The notes: generated by a model from the sequence alone, not told the origin. A stretch of DNA of 64,000 bases from Reticulitermes speratus (GCA_021186555.1 JAJKFL010000007.1:27578677-27642676); one strand, 5' to 3'; counted from the stretch's first letter, positions 1 to 10,446 are shown. A program made the numbers and translations.

Positions 1-21
1 TAGAGTGTTTGCTGTAAAGTA

Positions 22-206
22 CAGTCGAACTCGGTTATGACGTCACGAAAGGGACTGCCTATTTTGTGTCGTTATAAGCCGGTGTCGTTATAACCGAGAA
101 GTGTAATGTTATGGTTAACAGTGAGGAATCAAATGGTACGACAGAATATCTGACGCTATAGACGAGGTTTCGCATAAACCGATGTCGTTATAACCGGGTT
201 CGACTG
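22..206. mobile_element. pogo/Tigger-like MITE (185 bp)
   Basis: Terminal inverted repeats start CAGTCGAACTCGGTTAT on the left and read CAGTCGAACCCGGTTATAAC on the complement of the right end. TA dinucleotides flank both ends (20-21 and 207-208), as for a Tc1/mariner-superfamily insertion. CAGT-GAACC-CG-TTATA termini are typical of pogo/Tigger elements. Inside are further copies of the motif TGTCGTTATAA. There is no coding capacity, so it is non-autonomous. Confidence 0.8.
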
Positions 207-459
207 TAATTAACAATGTAGATACCATACTGCACATATTCTCAAAATGTTTTTCCCTTGAATTTTGTTAAATATTTACGATTTTTAAGAAAATGTTCCC
301 ATGAAACTTATGAAGCTTAATTATACGTGTATTTCGTATTTAATTTGCTGTTCATTAAACACTAACAGGCTGTCATTTTTTTTTAGAAATTCGATTTGAT
401 GTTCAACTAAACTGGCAACCGTATTGCGCCATTTTGATTTCTGGAATTCATATTAAATC

Positions 460-705
460 GTCCTTAGAGGCTTTGGATCCCGGTAGGGGGCACGATATTT
501 TTCTCTTCTCGAAAACATCCAGACCGGTTCTGAGGCCCATGCAGGCTCATATTCAGTGAACTCCGGAGTTTTATTTCACGTGGAATGAAGCGGCCGGTGC
601 GTCATATTGACCATACACCTCCATCTAGTACAGAGTATAAGAATAAATGGAACTATACCTCTAATCCCTTTATATACCTTCTTGGTGGCTACAGGGACAA
701 CTTAC
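460..705 (+). mobile_element. SINE-A, diverged copy
   Basis: Matches the body of the SINE-A family: a box-B-like GGATCCCGGTAGGGG, the CCAGACCGGTTCTGAGGCCC segment, AAGCGGCCGG and the 3' signature CACCTCCATCTAGT. The tRNA-like box A region is not recognisable, so the copy is old or 5'-truncated. Confidence 0.65.
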
Positions 706-864
706 ATGTTAGAATTGTTTGATGTGGGCCGACAATACAAAATTTAATCGGAATCCCTTCATTAGTTTCGCAGATTAAACCTGCGGACGGACAGAGCACT
801 TGAGTTCTTTCTTCACTGATAGGCCTATGCATATACTTGGACCTCCTTGTTCAAAGAACACACA

Positions 865-1452
865 ATATCGCCCCTCTTTTGTAAAAAGGGGCTAACTGCC
901 ACTTTGAGCGAAATTGAGTTACATGTAGCGAATCATTCAACTAATGGTCCTTTAGGACAGCGGTCGCCAACCATTCGGACCTCACGGACCACTAAACTCA
1001 CAATTTTGAATCCCGCGGACCACTAACATAACTTTTTTTTAAAAAGGTACAAACATCTATAAAATAATGATGATAAAATTTCCATTTTATTAATATGAAA
1101 TGCACTTGTTTAATTATAACAAAATTATTAGTGTGATATTAATATATAATGAATATAGTGAATATAATGAAACAGTATAATAAACATAAAATTGCAAATA
1201 ATGTCCAAATTTCTCCACGGGCCACCAAAATTTTCTCGCGGACCATCAGTGGTCCGCGGACCACCGGTTGGTGACCGCTGCTTTAGGATATGTAAAATAT
1301 GACAACATTATCTTCAAGAATGGCCAAGATAGTTGGGGGATATCCTACCTCTCAGAGCATTTGTCATGTGTGAAACGGATCCATCTTCTTGCTTTTCGTG
1401 TAAAATTGATATTTTGTGGGTTGTCCCCTTTTTTACAAAATAGGGGCGATAT
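865..1452. mobile_element. Inverted-repeat DNA element with a nested hAT MITE
   Basis: Arms of about 28 bp at 865-892 (ATATCGCCCCTCTTTTGTAA...) and 1423-1452 (complement ATATCGCCCCTATTTTGTAA...) face each other. Removing the hAT insertion at 958-1280 leaves about 265 bp, a typical MITE size. There is no coding content. The superfamily is not assigned because the target duplication is unclear. Confidence 0.6.
958..1280. mobile_element. hAT-type MITE, 323 bp, with exact 8-bp target duplication
   Basis: Ends are CAGCGGTCGCCAACC and, on the complement, CAGCGGTCACCAACC, the usual hAT terminal form. The 8-bp direct repeat CTTTAGGA lies immediately outside both ends (950-957 and 1281-1288), which is diagnostic of hAT transposition. 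The interior is AT-rich with no open frame. A related fragment is at 17667-17766. Confidence 0.88.
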
Positions 1453-1571
1453 GAACGCCATCGTATTAGCCAGAAGTGTTGGATTTACACAAACAGACCA
1501 CTTATGTGTCATGTTTACTGGTAAATAATTGCCTACATTCTAAAAATCGCATTTCCTTCATCTTTAGGGTC

Positions 1572-1750
1572 AATTTCTTCTGGACTGTTACGTCGTGTCG
1601 ACCGGCATGTAGTTACCGACGTTTCGAAAGATCATGGTTACTTAATCTTCATATCAGGAGGTACTTGACAATGAAGATTAGGGAACCACGATCTTTCGAA
1701 ACGTCGGTAACTCTTTACCAGTCAAAACGTCGTGATATCCGAAAAGACTT
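1572..1750. mobile_element. FB2 fold-back element with hammerhead relic
   Basis: Inverted arms, left GTTACCGACGTTTCGAAAGA and its complement at about 1692-1712, are separated by about 35 bp. Outer parts (CTTCTGGACTGTTACGTCGT and ACGTCGTGATATCCGAAAAG) also pair. Each arm ends in CGAAACGTCGG preceded by TGAAGA, the two halves of a hammerhead core, but the initial C-U-G is lost. Derived from the hammerhead-bearing fold-back group seen elsewhere in the window. Confidence 0.6.
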
Positions 1751-2204
1751 GAATGTTCTTTGTCGCTGTAGTAACGCAGAACGTAGTTTCCCCAATGGCC
1801 GCGTGAAGCAGATGCATCGTTTCAGTAACCTTTTGATGGTGAAAATGTAATTCTTGCAACCCTCCCTCCTACCTACCGACAGAACATTTTTGTACACTGC
1901 AGTGTTTTTATCCCATTAATGTTGTAATTGTTAAAGAGCGTTGCGGAATATAAAGCTTTTCTGTCTTTTTAACCTTCTTTCTTTGCCTTGGAAAAAAAAA
2001 AATCTGAAGTCATCCGCACCTTGGTACGTTTTTATCACGTTAATTCCCAAGATATTAAGACTTCGCGAAGCGTGGGCAACTGAGACGGGCTCTTCGAATA
2101 CGAGCAAAAGTGACTTGTGGCACCAGAACAGTCTTTAATATTCGTATCCCTTCCACAGTGAAAATTTCTTTCCTTTTGTGTTTTTATATCGTAACCAATA
2201 CGAT
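1751..2204. other. No recognisable feature
   Basis: AT-rich sequence between a fold-back element and a SINE. I see no gene, conserved repeat or regulatory motif. A short open frame at 1941-2138 has no family resemblance. Confidence 0.5.
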
Positions 2205-2485
2205 ATGTTGAGCCGAGATATCGTAGTTGGTACAGCTACTAAGTTACGGGCTGGACGGTTCGGGTTTCGCATCCCGGTAGGAAAAAGAGATTTTCTGTCC
2301 TCCAAATCTTCCAAACCGGCTCTGGGGCCCACCCAGCCTCCTATTGAAATGCGTACCGTGGTTCTTTCCCGCGGTTAAAGCGACCGAAGCGTGAAGTTGT
2401 CCACTTGCCTCCATCTAGTGCTGAGGTTAAGAATGGTTGGGGTTACACCTCTGCTCCTCCTTTATGTCTTTATAGATTTTATATA
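2205..2485 (+). mobile_element. SINE-A, tRNA-derived
   Basis: A tRNA-like head has box A around GATATCGTAGTTGGTACAGC and box B GGTTCGGGTTTCGCATCCCG. The family body follows (TCCAAACCGGCTCTGGGGCC, AGCCTCCTATTGAAATG, GCCTCCATCTAGTGCTGAGG) and then an AT-rich tail. Family members occur in both orientations across the window. Confidence 0.8.
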
Positions 2486-2518
2486 TTTATGGATATCATA
2501 CGTCACTTCCAGTTGTAG

Positions 2519-2695
2519 ATGGGTGGATAATATTAAAATGGATTTTCAAGAAGTGGGATGGGGGCATGGACTGGATTGATATGGCTCTTGTGAATGCGGT
2601 AATGAACTTTCGGGTTCCATAAAACGCGGGGAATTTCTTGACTAGCTGAGGACCTGTTAGCTTCTCAGGAAGGACTCTGCTCCATGGAGTTATGG
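2519..2695 (+). pseudogene. LINE-X 3' end fragment
   Basis: Decayed C-terminal coding end plus 3' UTR of the LINE-X lineage. It reads NIKMDFQEVGW then a damaged match to the WIDLAQDRDRW segment. The family 3' UTR follows, with CATAAAACGCGGGGAATTTC and the terminal GGACTCTGCTCCATGGAGTT. It is 5'-truncated, as is usual for LINE copies. Confidence 0.72.
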
Positions 2696-3000
2696 ATGTA
2701 TTTAAACGTTTAGAAACAATTTAGCTGGATAAAATAGTGTGTGGTGAATGGTGCTATGAATTTTGTAATTTGTACGTTACATTATTTAGTCAGTAGTGAG
2801 GTTTCGAATTGCTATTTTCATTTTCTAATAATTCAGTTAACTGTCAGATATTAGCGATGTTTACTTTAGTTAAAGTGCCACCGGAGGTGTATTTACAAGG
2901 CAGTAGTATGAAACGTGTCATATATATATATATAATTACTTTTGAAGTGTTATAAGGTATCTAACGAAATTTCTTTTGCGATAGAATCTCATGTGACGAG
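2696..3000. other. No recognisable gene; short (TA)n
   Basis: AT-rich unique-looking sequence ending near a short TA run at about 2922-2935. Nothing else stands out. Confidence 0.5.
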
Positions 3001-3130
3001 CCGTGTCAATGTGGAAGGGGAGTCGACGTTTCGGAAACCAATTACACCCTAATGATGGGCACAGAAAAGTCTTCGAAATGTTAGACTTCCGTTCTGAATT
3101 AACCGGCCGGTTCCCCAATAAGGGATGCCT
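3001..3130. mobile_element. Possible FB2 relic
   Basis: GACGTTTCGG at about 3023 and CTAATGATGGGCACAG...TTCGAAATGT at about 3049-3080 look like opposed, decayed hammerhead halves (CTGATGA mutated to CTAATGA). Arm pairing is weak. A short (TA)n follows at 3165-3190. Confidence 0.35.
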
Positions 3131-3190
3131 TATATATATATTAATATATAACTTTTCCGGGATATTCCTTATATATATATATATATATAA

Positions 3191-4039
3191 CTTTAAGACC
3201 TTAATTTCATCTGCAGGATATTTCGTTATAAGCTGCGGTGGCACATGTTTTAAATTACTAAAATCGTAGTACTTTTGTGTTTATTCTTCTTGCGAGGAAT
3301 GAAGGATGTCTTTTTCTAAATCATTGTCACAGCAAGTAAGGTATTTTAAAGGTCCTAGGAACATTCCCATGTGGTTAAGAAAAATAGAGCGACTGTAGTG
3401 ATAGAAGCTCAAGCAGTTCAGTCTTTAACTACCAGTAGAGGGACCTAAAATTCTAATACCTCTGTTTTTCGAACTTACTGAGTCATCAGATAACAACAAA
3501 CACAGTCAGCACAAACATATCATAGCAGCACAGTACCCGCATAGGCCTGTCTTCGAGTGGTTGTGCTTACGAGTGTTCGTCACCATCACCGACTACACAG
3601 TAAGTCCTGACTCAGTAGTAAACACAGCTATTACCGTACATGTATTCCTGCCGCTAGCCACTGTGTATCTTAACATTATATACGTATTTTGTTTGAGCCG
3701 AACGGCATTATGTCCGTGCTGTTTGTCTTATTCTCGGATTCTTTTCTTCCATGATAAAGTACGTAATTTTACAGGTGTAGGATTTTGTTATATAAGCCGG
3801 AGGCTATGTCCAAAAGACATCGTGAAAATGTACATATTTAACAATACTATTTCAGTTTACTGTGGGATAATAAGTAGAACACTCTTTATCTTTCACGTTA
3901 TCTTCACCGTGTTGTGTTCTGTTTGTTAGATTGTCTTTCTTTCGTTTTGGTAAAAACAAATGTAAAAATATTTTCGGTTAATTACAAATATGAACAGAAG
4001 TAGAGACTGCTGACTTCTGTCGAAATAAGGTACCGTTAA
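3191..4039. other. No recognisable gene
   Basis: The longest open frame (3561-3929) has no recognisable domain and no splice or start context I can defend. It could be the 3' UTR of the retroelement ending at 4192, but I cannot show that. Confidence 0.4.
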
Positions 4040-4192
4040 GCCATTATTATTATTATTATTATATTGTATTTTATTTCTTGTTTTGTATATTGTCCGTTGT
4101 TATTTGTGTTGTACGTTGTGCTGTTTTGTAATTGGCCTTCTGGCCGTTGATTCGGCACATTAATAAACTAGAATTGAATTGAATTGAATTAT
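4040..4192 (+). mobile_element. Retroelement 3' end with (GAATT)n tail
   Basis: A T-rich stretch leads into TTGGCCTTCTGGCCGTTGAT, CACATTAATAAA (polyadenylation-like) and a short tandem tail of GAATT units at 4172-4190. A microsatellite tail after a fixed 3' sequence is the hallmark of a non-LTR retroelement end. An (ATT)n run lies at about 4044-4062. Confidence 0.55.
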
Positions 4193-4893
4193 GCTTATTA
4201 ATTCAGGTTTTTTAGAAGTTTTTAAATTCATAACGTATGTGCCCAATACAACTGTGGTTTCATTCGCCTTCTAGCGGTATAATATGTAAGAGTGTTTCAA
4301 GAAAGTTTACCACTAAAAACCGTAGATATTGCTGGGAATTACAAAATATTTTTTCAAATTTTATGGAAGATCCGACTAATTTCCTAGCACGTTGCAGTTC
4401 GTAACTGATTGATCAGATCCCTATTGTATACATACGATATGTTTTTGCGAAGTACTCCTAAGTTATTTACGGTAGTTGGTCTTTTAGTGATTTCTTTAAA
4501 TGTCATTGGTTTAGATTTTCCCCGGTGTACTTACAAGATGTATGTCCTTTTGTGATGTTATTAAATGCGATATTTGAAACGGTAGACGATGTAGTGTAAT
4601 GATTATAGACGTGTTTTCTCATTTCGGCCCACATTTTAAACTGAGATAGAGACGAAATGCCAAATACAGTAGTCCCCCCGTATCCCGTTATCCCCGTGTC
4701 CTATATTTCAGTGCGTGTTTGGGTATCCTGTCTGTGTCCATTCTCTCTACGTCTTGCAGTCACTCTCATTGGTACTGTTTTATTTCCAAAACAATGTTCT
4801 GCACTCCAAGTTTCTCCTTGACGGATTGATTTCTTTCCTTGTCTAACTTAGTAATTCCTAATAAATGTCTTTAAAATTTAATTTGTGCTGCTT
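4193..4893. other. No recognisable feature
   Basis: Unique-looking AT-rich sequence, with no open frame, repeat or structural signal that I can support. Confidence 0.5.
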
Positions 4894-4907
4894 ACCTGAT
4901 AAATAAA

Positions 4908-5174
4908 GCCGATCCCAGTGGCCGTGCGGTCTAAGGCGTGGGTCTTCGGCCGCTCGCTTACTGGGATCGTGGGTTCGAATCCCACCGGGGGCATGGATGT
5001 CTGTCTCTTGTGAGCGTTGTGTGTGTTGTCAGGTAGAGGTCTCTGCGACGGGCTGATCCTCGTCCAGAGGAGTCCTACCGAGTGTGGTGTGTCTAAAGTG
5101 TGTGACCGTGAAACCTCGACGAAACGAGGAGGCCCAGGCCCATATAGGGCTGTCGAGCTAAAGGAAAAAAAAAA
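4908..5174 (+). mobile_element. SINE-B, full length, 14-bp target duplication
   Basis: The class II tRNA-like head (Leu/Ser type) has box A GTGGCCGTGCGGTCTAAGGC and box B GGTTCGAATCCC. The body carries GTTGTCAGGTAGAGGTCTCT and CCAGAGGAGTCCTACCGAGT, and the 3' end is an A-run. The direct repeat ACCTGATAAATAAA occurs at 4894-4907 and 5175-5188, exactly at the element limits. The clean duplication and intact promoter boxes suggest a young copy. Confidence 0.92.
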
Positions 5175-5188
5175 ACCTGATAAATAAA

Positions 5189-6248
5189 ATATTTATTCTC
5201 TGATGCTAAGACAGAATATGAAACTCCGCTTTCAGAATGCCGAACCAAAAGCTGTGTATTTCTCTGCATTTCCCACAGCTTACCATGTCTGTAATCATAA
5301 CTTCCCGCGTTATAATTATGTAACTTATGTCCCTCTTCATTTAACTTACTAGATGTTAGATTTTACTGAAGGTGTCCCTAGTTTCTTTGGAGCTCTTAAT
5401 TGGAGACTTTAAGACGTGTACGGGGGTGGAAGGAAGGAAAGAGAATTTTTTTTAACAGCAGGTTTTGCCCCCTTCCATAGTGTAGATGAGGCATGTTTTA
5501 ATTGCTTTGATGCAGCGCGGCTGTAGATGTACGCCACCGTACTCTGGCGCTGTTACAGACTCGGCTCGCTTTTTTTTTTAATGAATCTAATATTTGCGAG
5601 GTTGAAACATGTTAAACTCTTGTCCTGTGGGGGTGGGAAAAGAACTCCATAACGTTAGGCCACCTGCATTGCATACTGTATCCCATAACTTACGTATGCT
5701 GATTAAAAAAAAGGAAAGACGTAATTGTAAAGGGCTTACGAAATATTTTCTCTTACCATTAACTTGTCTTATATATATGAAAATTTTTGCGTAAATAAAG
5801 GGGATTTCTTTGATACTTTATTAGAATGATTATATCACACTTTTTAACTTCTCCTAATTAAGACGCCTGCTACTCTGATTACACTGGGATAAAAATACAG
5901 ACTTGGCGTTTCCTGTTTTTAGTTTAGTAAAGACTGCTTCTCAAATAAAATATACCTAATAGATATAAAGATCTGAATGACTGCGTTAAACAGTCCCTCT
6001 TTTGGGTCTTTTTAGCACGTTTTATATACTGTTTTAAACGCACTTTAAGGGCACAAGTGGATATGTTAAAAGGTAGTGAATGGCAGAAAGATTTTCACTG
6101 ATAGGCTTTATACGAAATGTATTTGGTTCAAGACTGGGAGGTGAGAAGTCAATATATCTCGTATGTGGCACTGGAAATGTTCACTCATTAGAAACATTAT
6201 TCTGTATAAGGCAAAATGCTGAGTAAAACCGTACATTCTCCCAGAAAC
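5189..6248. other. No recognisable feature
   Basis: About 1 kb of AT-rich sequence. A 61-codon frame at 5609-5794 has no family resemblance. Nothing repeats elsewhere in the window that I could find. Confidence 0.5.
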
Positions 6249-6260
6249 ACTCGGATCTTT

Positions 6261-6397
6261 CACTGTTTAAAACGCCAACGAAATGCATTTCGCTTTCACT
6301 TCTATTATTTATTAATTATCCCCTACATATGTTTCGGTCTTATGTAAGGCCATCTTCAGGGAATTGTAAAAATGCACGGTGAGACTAATATAAAATT
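6261..6397. mobile_element. Penelope-like element copy (PLE-a), 12-bp target duplication
   Basis: The exact repeat ACTCGGATCTTT flanks the element (6249-6260 and 6398-6409). The left part is an inverted PLE head with the leader motif GCATTTCGTTGG (complement) and then a minus-strand hammerhead. The right part is only the forward terminus AAATGCACGGTGAGACTAAT, the apparent start codon region of the PLE protein. The copy is therefore an inverted head joined to a forward tip, with everything between lost. Confidence 0.8.
6318..6363 (-). ncRNA. Hammerhead ribozyme motif, PLE-a
   Basis: On the minus strand: core CTGAAGA (complement of 6353-6359), a stem II arm GGCCTTA pairing with TAAGACC with one mismatch, GAAA, the palindrome ACATATGT, cleavage A, then GGGG. 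Stem I is C-G, C-G and two U-G pairs. Core residues are complete but stem I is weak, so activity is uncertain. Confidence 0.6.
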
Positions 6398-6637
6398 ACT
6401 CGGATCTTTATTTCTGGGGTACACTTCAGTCAGTGTCACGCTACAGTGAACTGAGATTTAGGCATAATGAGCTGCCATCCCCTGCTATAGGAATCATTGA
6501 TTGCAACCGTGGACCAGGAAAGTAAGAAAGGCATTCCTCGAGGATTTGCATAATTAAATTTTAATTATTACAGTTGTGAGAAACAGAATCCAGGCTCATT
6601 CCCTGTATTATACATAGTTTAAATTAACCACTATTTA

Positions 6638-6855
6638 CCTTGATTTCAGGCTTCCGCCGCGATGTTGATGAAATCTGTGGTCTTCTGGGTAATTATACGG
6701 CGTCGTGTGGTAATTATTTACCGACGTTTCGGGACAACGTATCGGTTCCGAGTAGGAATCTTGACCCGTGAAGATGGGACCGATACGTTGTCCATAAAAG
6801 TCGGTAAATAATTACCACACGACGCCGTGTAATTACCCAGAAGACCACAGATTTC
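6638..6855. mobile_element. FB1 fold-back element, copy a, 12-bp target duplication
   Basis: Flanked by AACCACTATTTA at 6626-6637 and 6856-6867. Arms of about 90 bp (TCTTCTGGGTAATTATACGG, GGTAATTATTTACCGACGTT, CGGGACAACGTATCGG) surround a short centre. The left arm is about 35 bp longer and holds CTTGATTTCAGGCTTCCGCC. Both arms share the copy-specific GGGTAATTA. The segment GAAGATGGGACCGATACGTT...GTCC is a stem II hairpin of a hammerhead relic; here the GAAA side is damaged. Confidence 0.85.
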
Positions 6856-6867
6856 AACCACTATTTA

Positions 6868-7747
6868 ATTTCGTTAAAAGACGTTTTGTTAATGGAAATA
6901 TGGGAGGTTTTACTAAAACGATATTTTTAAGGGTATATAAGTATTTTTTTTAACGTCGATTATGGGATAAACCGAGGCCGATAAGGAAGTTGAGACGTGT
7001 AAAACTTCATTAATCCTGTCTCCCTCCATAGCTTCAAAGTTCAAACATTGAAAAAGGTGTCTGATCTCAAAAAGGCGGCATACTATTTTGAAACATCCAT
7101 ATATAATTATGAATTAAGCAATAAAAGAGCTATATATAGTCTCTGCTCCTTTAAACCTCAATAACTCGTTAAAGTTGATACAAAGGAAAAGCCAAATTAA
7201 ACTTAACACACCAGTTATTGAAGAATGGGGTGAGAAGGGTATGGATTGAAGCTCTTTTGTAGGTCTAAACGATAAAAAGAAAAAAACGATTTCACGAAAG
7301 TTTTGACTTGACTTTTGGACCGCAGTCTTGACTTCTTTTTGGTAGCAAGTCATGTTTTTCGTGTGCTGTTGTGAAGTACTTTCAACACCAGTCCCTTCAC
7401 TTCAGCCGTGAGTTGGAGCGGCTTTGTTACTAAGACGATACCCTCTCTTCATAACAATGTGTATTAATTAATGTATTGATTGGTTAATTAAGCACTGAAC
7501 CCACTGAGCTTTCGAAAACTCCCTCCAAAAAGTTAGATTAAAATAATAATTGTGGTAGGGAGAGGAGTCTTTGTGTCTAATGCTTTGAGTTCATTTCGCT
7601 GAACTCGAGGAATTGTTACAACAAACGCGTTTTGTCTTTATTTTTCCAGCTTATGTGGAGAACAAATCTGAGGGAATGGCCGCTACAATTCGGTCCAGAA
7701 TCTTTTTGTCTCCCCATTTGCTTTCCAAAAATATAAGAATTAAAATA
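6868..7747. other. No recognisable feature
   Basis: AT-rich. The minus frame at 7114-7353 has no domain. The segment just before 7748 may be decayed LINE-X sequence, because the LINE continues after the next insertion. Confidence 0.45.
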
Positions 7748-7760
7748 TCCGGAATTATAA

Positions 7761-7981
7761 GATCTGCTCTCTTTTGGGTTATTACGCAGCGTCGAATGGT
7801 AACCCTTTAAAGACGTTTCGGGACAACGTATCGGTCCTATCTTCTTGGACTTCTTGACCCTTGAAGATGGGACCGAAACGTTTTCTCGAAACGTCGGTAA
7901 AGGATTACCATTCGACACTGCGTAATATCTCAGAAGAGCGCAGATCTCATGAACATTGCGGACGAAGCCTGAAATCATGGA
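7761..7981. mobile_element. FB1 fold-back element, copy b
   Basis: Flanked by GAATTATAA at 7752-7760 and 7986-7994, extendable to 13 bp with one mismatch. Here the right arm carries the long end (GCGGACGAAGCCTGAAATCA), so it is inverted relative to copy a. The centre includes CTTGACCCTTGAAGATGGGA...TCTCGAAACGTCGGTAAA, a hammerhead-like segment with a C-U-U-G-A core start. It sits at the edge of a LINE-X copy. Confidence 0.8.
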
Positions 7982-8101
7982 TCCAGAATTATAATTTTGC
8001 CTGTTTTATATGGGTGTGAAACTTGGTCTATCATAGTAATGAAGGAACACAGGATGAAGGTGTTCGAGGATAGGGTGTTGAGGGAGATATTTGGGTCTGG
8101 A

Positions 8102-8196
8102 GGTAAGGTAAGGTAAAGTTCACACTAGAACAGGCCTTGAAGGCCCAGAGGGGGAGAAGAGGTATAGCGCTACTCTTTCTTTAGCCTTGGGTCTAG
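8102..8196 (-). mobile_element. SINE-A 3' fragment
   Basis: GGTAAGGTAAGGTAAAG tail (complement of the family CTTTACC repeat), then AACAGGCCTTGAAGGCCCAG and GGTATAGCGCTACTCTTTCT. Only the 3' third is present. Confidence 0.7.
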
Positions 8197-8232
8197 GAGG
8201 GACGACGTAAAACAGGGGAGTGGAGGAAATTA

Positions 8233-8314
8233 TACAGGGTATACACAAAAGAATGGTGCGGTTTCAAAAGTGAATACTGTTGATACCGCACCATTCTTTT
8301 GTGTATGCCCTGTA
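8233..8314. mobile_element. 82-bp palindromic mariner-type MITE
   Basis: TACAGGGTATACACAAAAGA and the complement of the right end TACAGGGCATACACAAAAGA pair over about 33 bp, leaving a centre of about 15 nt. TA dinucleotides flank both sides (8231-8232, 8315-8316). It interrupts LINE-X coding sequence, so it is younger than the LINE copy. Confidence 0.8.
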
Positions 8315-8339
8315 TAGTGAGGAGTTTCATGATCTGTAA

Positions 8340-8567
8340 AAGGTAAAGGTTGACCTGTAATATGCCAAGCAGGCACAGAGAGAAGGTAGAGTTATAGATT
8401 TACCCTACTCGACCCCGGCGCTAGAAAGGGGTGGGTGGTCAGCGTCACTTCCCGGCCGCTTTAACCCATAAAAGAGGCCCGATACCCATTTTACATGAGG
8501 CTGGATGGGCCTCGGGGCCCGTATGGACGGGTGCGGAAAGTCTCACCCCCACCGGGATTCGAATTCA
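8340..8567 (-). mobile_element. SINE-A inserted in LINE-X
   Basis: From the AAAGGTAAAGGT tail through CCGGCCGCTTTAACCC to the box B complement CACCGGGATTCGAA. The duplication TTCATGATCTGTA (ending 8339) and TTCATGATCTATA (from about 8565) flanks it with one change. The insertion splits the LINE reading frame. Confidence 0.8.
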
Positions 8568-8964
8568 TGATCTATACTCCTCACTAGATATTATTCGGGT
8601 GATCAAATAAGAAGAATGAGATGGGCGGGGCATGTAGCACGTATGGGGGAGAGGAGAGGAGGGGAGAACTGCATACAGGATTTTGGCGGAGAAATTTGAG
8701 AGAAAGAGACCACTTGAAAAAAAAAGGCGTAGATGGGAGTATAATACGGATCTTTAAGAAATAGGATGGGTTCTTGGACTGGATTGATCTGGATGAGGAT
8801 TCGAACAAGTGGCGGGCTCTTCTGAATGCGGTAATGAACCTTGCGTCCCATAAAATGCGGGGAATCTCTTGACTAGGTGAGGAATTATAAGCTATACAAG
8901 AAGGACTCTGCTCCATGGAGTTAGTTAGTTAGTTAGTTAGTTATGTAGAGAATAATTACAGTAA

Positions 8965-9230
8965 TATCTGTGTCCGTACAAGAAGGACATGCAGCCAATA
9001 GAGACAGATGTGTGGTTATGAAGGTACAGTCGTGTTTAGATGGTTTAAAAACTATTAATCGGATGATGAAATCGAGAACAATGAGATGGGTGGGGCATGT
9101 GGCGCGTATGGGGGAGACGAGACATGCATACAGAATTTTGGTGGGGAAACCTGAAGGAAAGAGGTCACTGTAAGACCTAGGCGTAGATGGAAGGATAGTA
9201 TTAAAACGGATACTAACGTAATATAATGCG
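8965..9230 (+). pseudogene. LINE-X C-terminal fragment
   Basis: Reads [20 protein letters not shown] and LVGKPEGKR on the plus strand over about 9080-9170, then a damaged [10 protein letters not shown] segment. This is the conserved C-terminal tail following the reverse transcriptase domain in this retrotransposon lineage. 5'- and 3'-truncated. Confidence 0.8.
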
Positions 9231-10018
9231 AACTTTCACTAACCAAATATTCCTGTACGATGTAATTAAAAAAATTAGCAGTGCCGGAAAAATGTCACAC
9301 ACATCTTAGCACGAGGATTTAAATTTAAATTGGGAACTGAGAGACCAAAGTGTTTTAATTCCTGAACGGTATTATTGGGGGGGGGGGCCTTTATATTACG
9401 AGCAGGAAAGTAGTATTACTGCGGCAGAGTTGTTGGTTATTTTAGCTGATTACTGGCTTTAAGGAAGTTATTACTGTCACAAACAGTTTTGTTTCATTAA
9501 CAGGAAATGTTAACGTAATTGAACAAGGAAGGACATTGATTAAATTTACAGATTAACCTATATCAAGGATGTAGTCGTAATTTACATTTGCGTGAATTGA
9601 GGTTAATGATACTAAGGATTGGAACATGTGTAAGGGTTAAAGTCTAAATTAGTTGTGACAAAAAAAAGATTAAAGAAGAACGGATTCTTTTACTTCTAAT
9701 TCGCCCACCTCATCCATCCGTTTATTCCACCATATATCTATCCGACCGTCCGTCTGTCCGTATCTTTCTCCCCATCCATGCTTCCGCCCATAGTCAGATA
9801 AGGAGCATACGATGCACGTGTCTTTATATCGGAATACATCCACGAGATTATCATCTGTATTTGAGAAAGGAAAAACATAATTTTTCTGCCATTGAAAGAA
9901 GTGTAAGGTGAGGCGTGGTGAAGATCAATATTTTGTGTTTCATTTGTAGGCCCTCGAAGAAAATTTAAACTACTATCGCCCCCGACTCATTTTTATGAAA
10001 TTTTGTATACGTAAAAAC
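9231..10018. other. No recognisable feature
   Basis: Mixed sequence with an 11-G run near 9377-9387. There is no gene or family repeat that I can name. Confidence 0.5.
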
Positions 10019-10246
10019 AATACAGGAAGTACTTCAATCACATGGTTTAAAATATTCCATTGGCACTATAAAACATATGTTAAAATCTTGTAAAAAGATA
10101 TGTTAAAAAGTTGTAAAATTATAAAAACACTGTAGATGTTAGAAGTGCAGAACTGGGGTACTATTTTAACATTTTTAATAAAGCTACTTAAAAAGTGCTT
10201 TAAAAAGTGCATCAGTTGGTCTGTAACTTGATTTAATATGACGAAG

Positions 10247-10446
10247 ATGCACGGTGTCAACAGTGTGAAATTTATAAGTGCTCAACAAGCAAGAAAAGTA
10301 TACCAACATCAAAACATCAAGAAAAAGCTACTGAGGACTAATGCTTCAATTTGGTTTAACAAAATCTGCCGGCACGAGAACTTACAACCAAAATACATCG
10401 ATATTAAGATCAGCGGCAACAACAAAAGAAGCCATACTAAAAAACA
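10247..10446 (+). pseudogene. PLE protein, N-terminal fragment
   Basis: Starts at ATGCACGG, chosen because the same ATGCACGG(T) start recurs at five other PLE copies; an in-frame ATG lies nine bases upstream. About 65 codons follow, including KTNASIWFNK-like LLRTNASIWFNKICRHENLQ and then PKYIDIKISGNNKRS. As I recall, this N-IW-NK-C...L-P-Y..IK..GNN pattern is the N-terminal region ahead of the reverse transcriptase in Penelope-like elements. The frame runs on into the inverted arm to 10537, so reverse transcriptase and GIY-YIG endonuclease are absent. Non-functional remnant. Confidence 0.7.

Larger units (their letters stand above)
7986..8943 (+). pseudogene. LINE-X copy, split by three insertions
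   Basis: Fragments read in order: FCLFYMGVKLG-like segment with ATATGGGTGTGAAACTTGGT (7995-8098); GAGTGGAGGAAATTATAC (about 8217-8232); ATTCGGGTGATCAAATAAGA to GGGCATGTAGCACGTATGGG (8590-8650, giving RMRWAGHVARMG); then GGATTGATCTGGATGAGGAT and the 3' UTR to CTCCATGGAGTTAG with a (TTAG)n tail at 8920-8943. Insertions are a SINE-A piece, an 82-bp MITE and a second SINE-A. Broken frames make it non-functional. Confidence 0.8.

Noticed and set aside
4911..4995. tRNA-Leu/Ser gene
   Set aside because: Box A and B are present but the element continues as SINE-B with A-tail and target duplication; the anticodon arm and acceptor do not fold as a tRNA.
6638..6855. FB1 as a microRNA precursor
   Set aside because: Arms are far longer than a pre-miRNA, multi-copy and flanked by target duplications.
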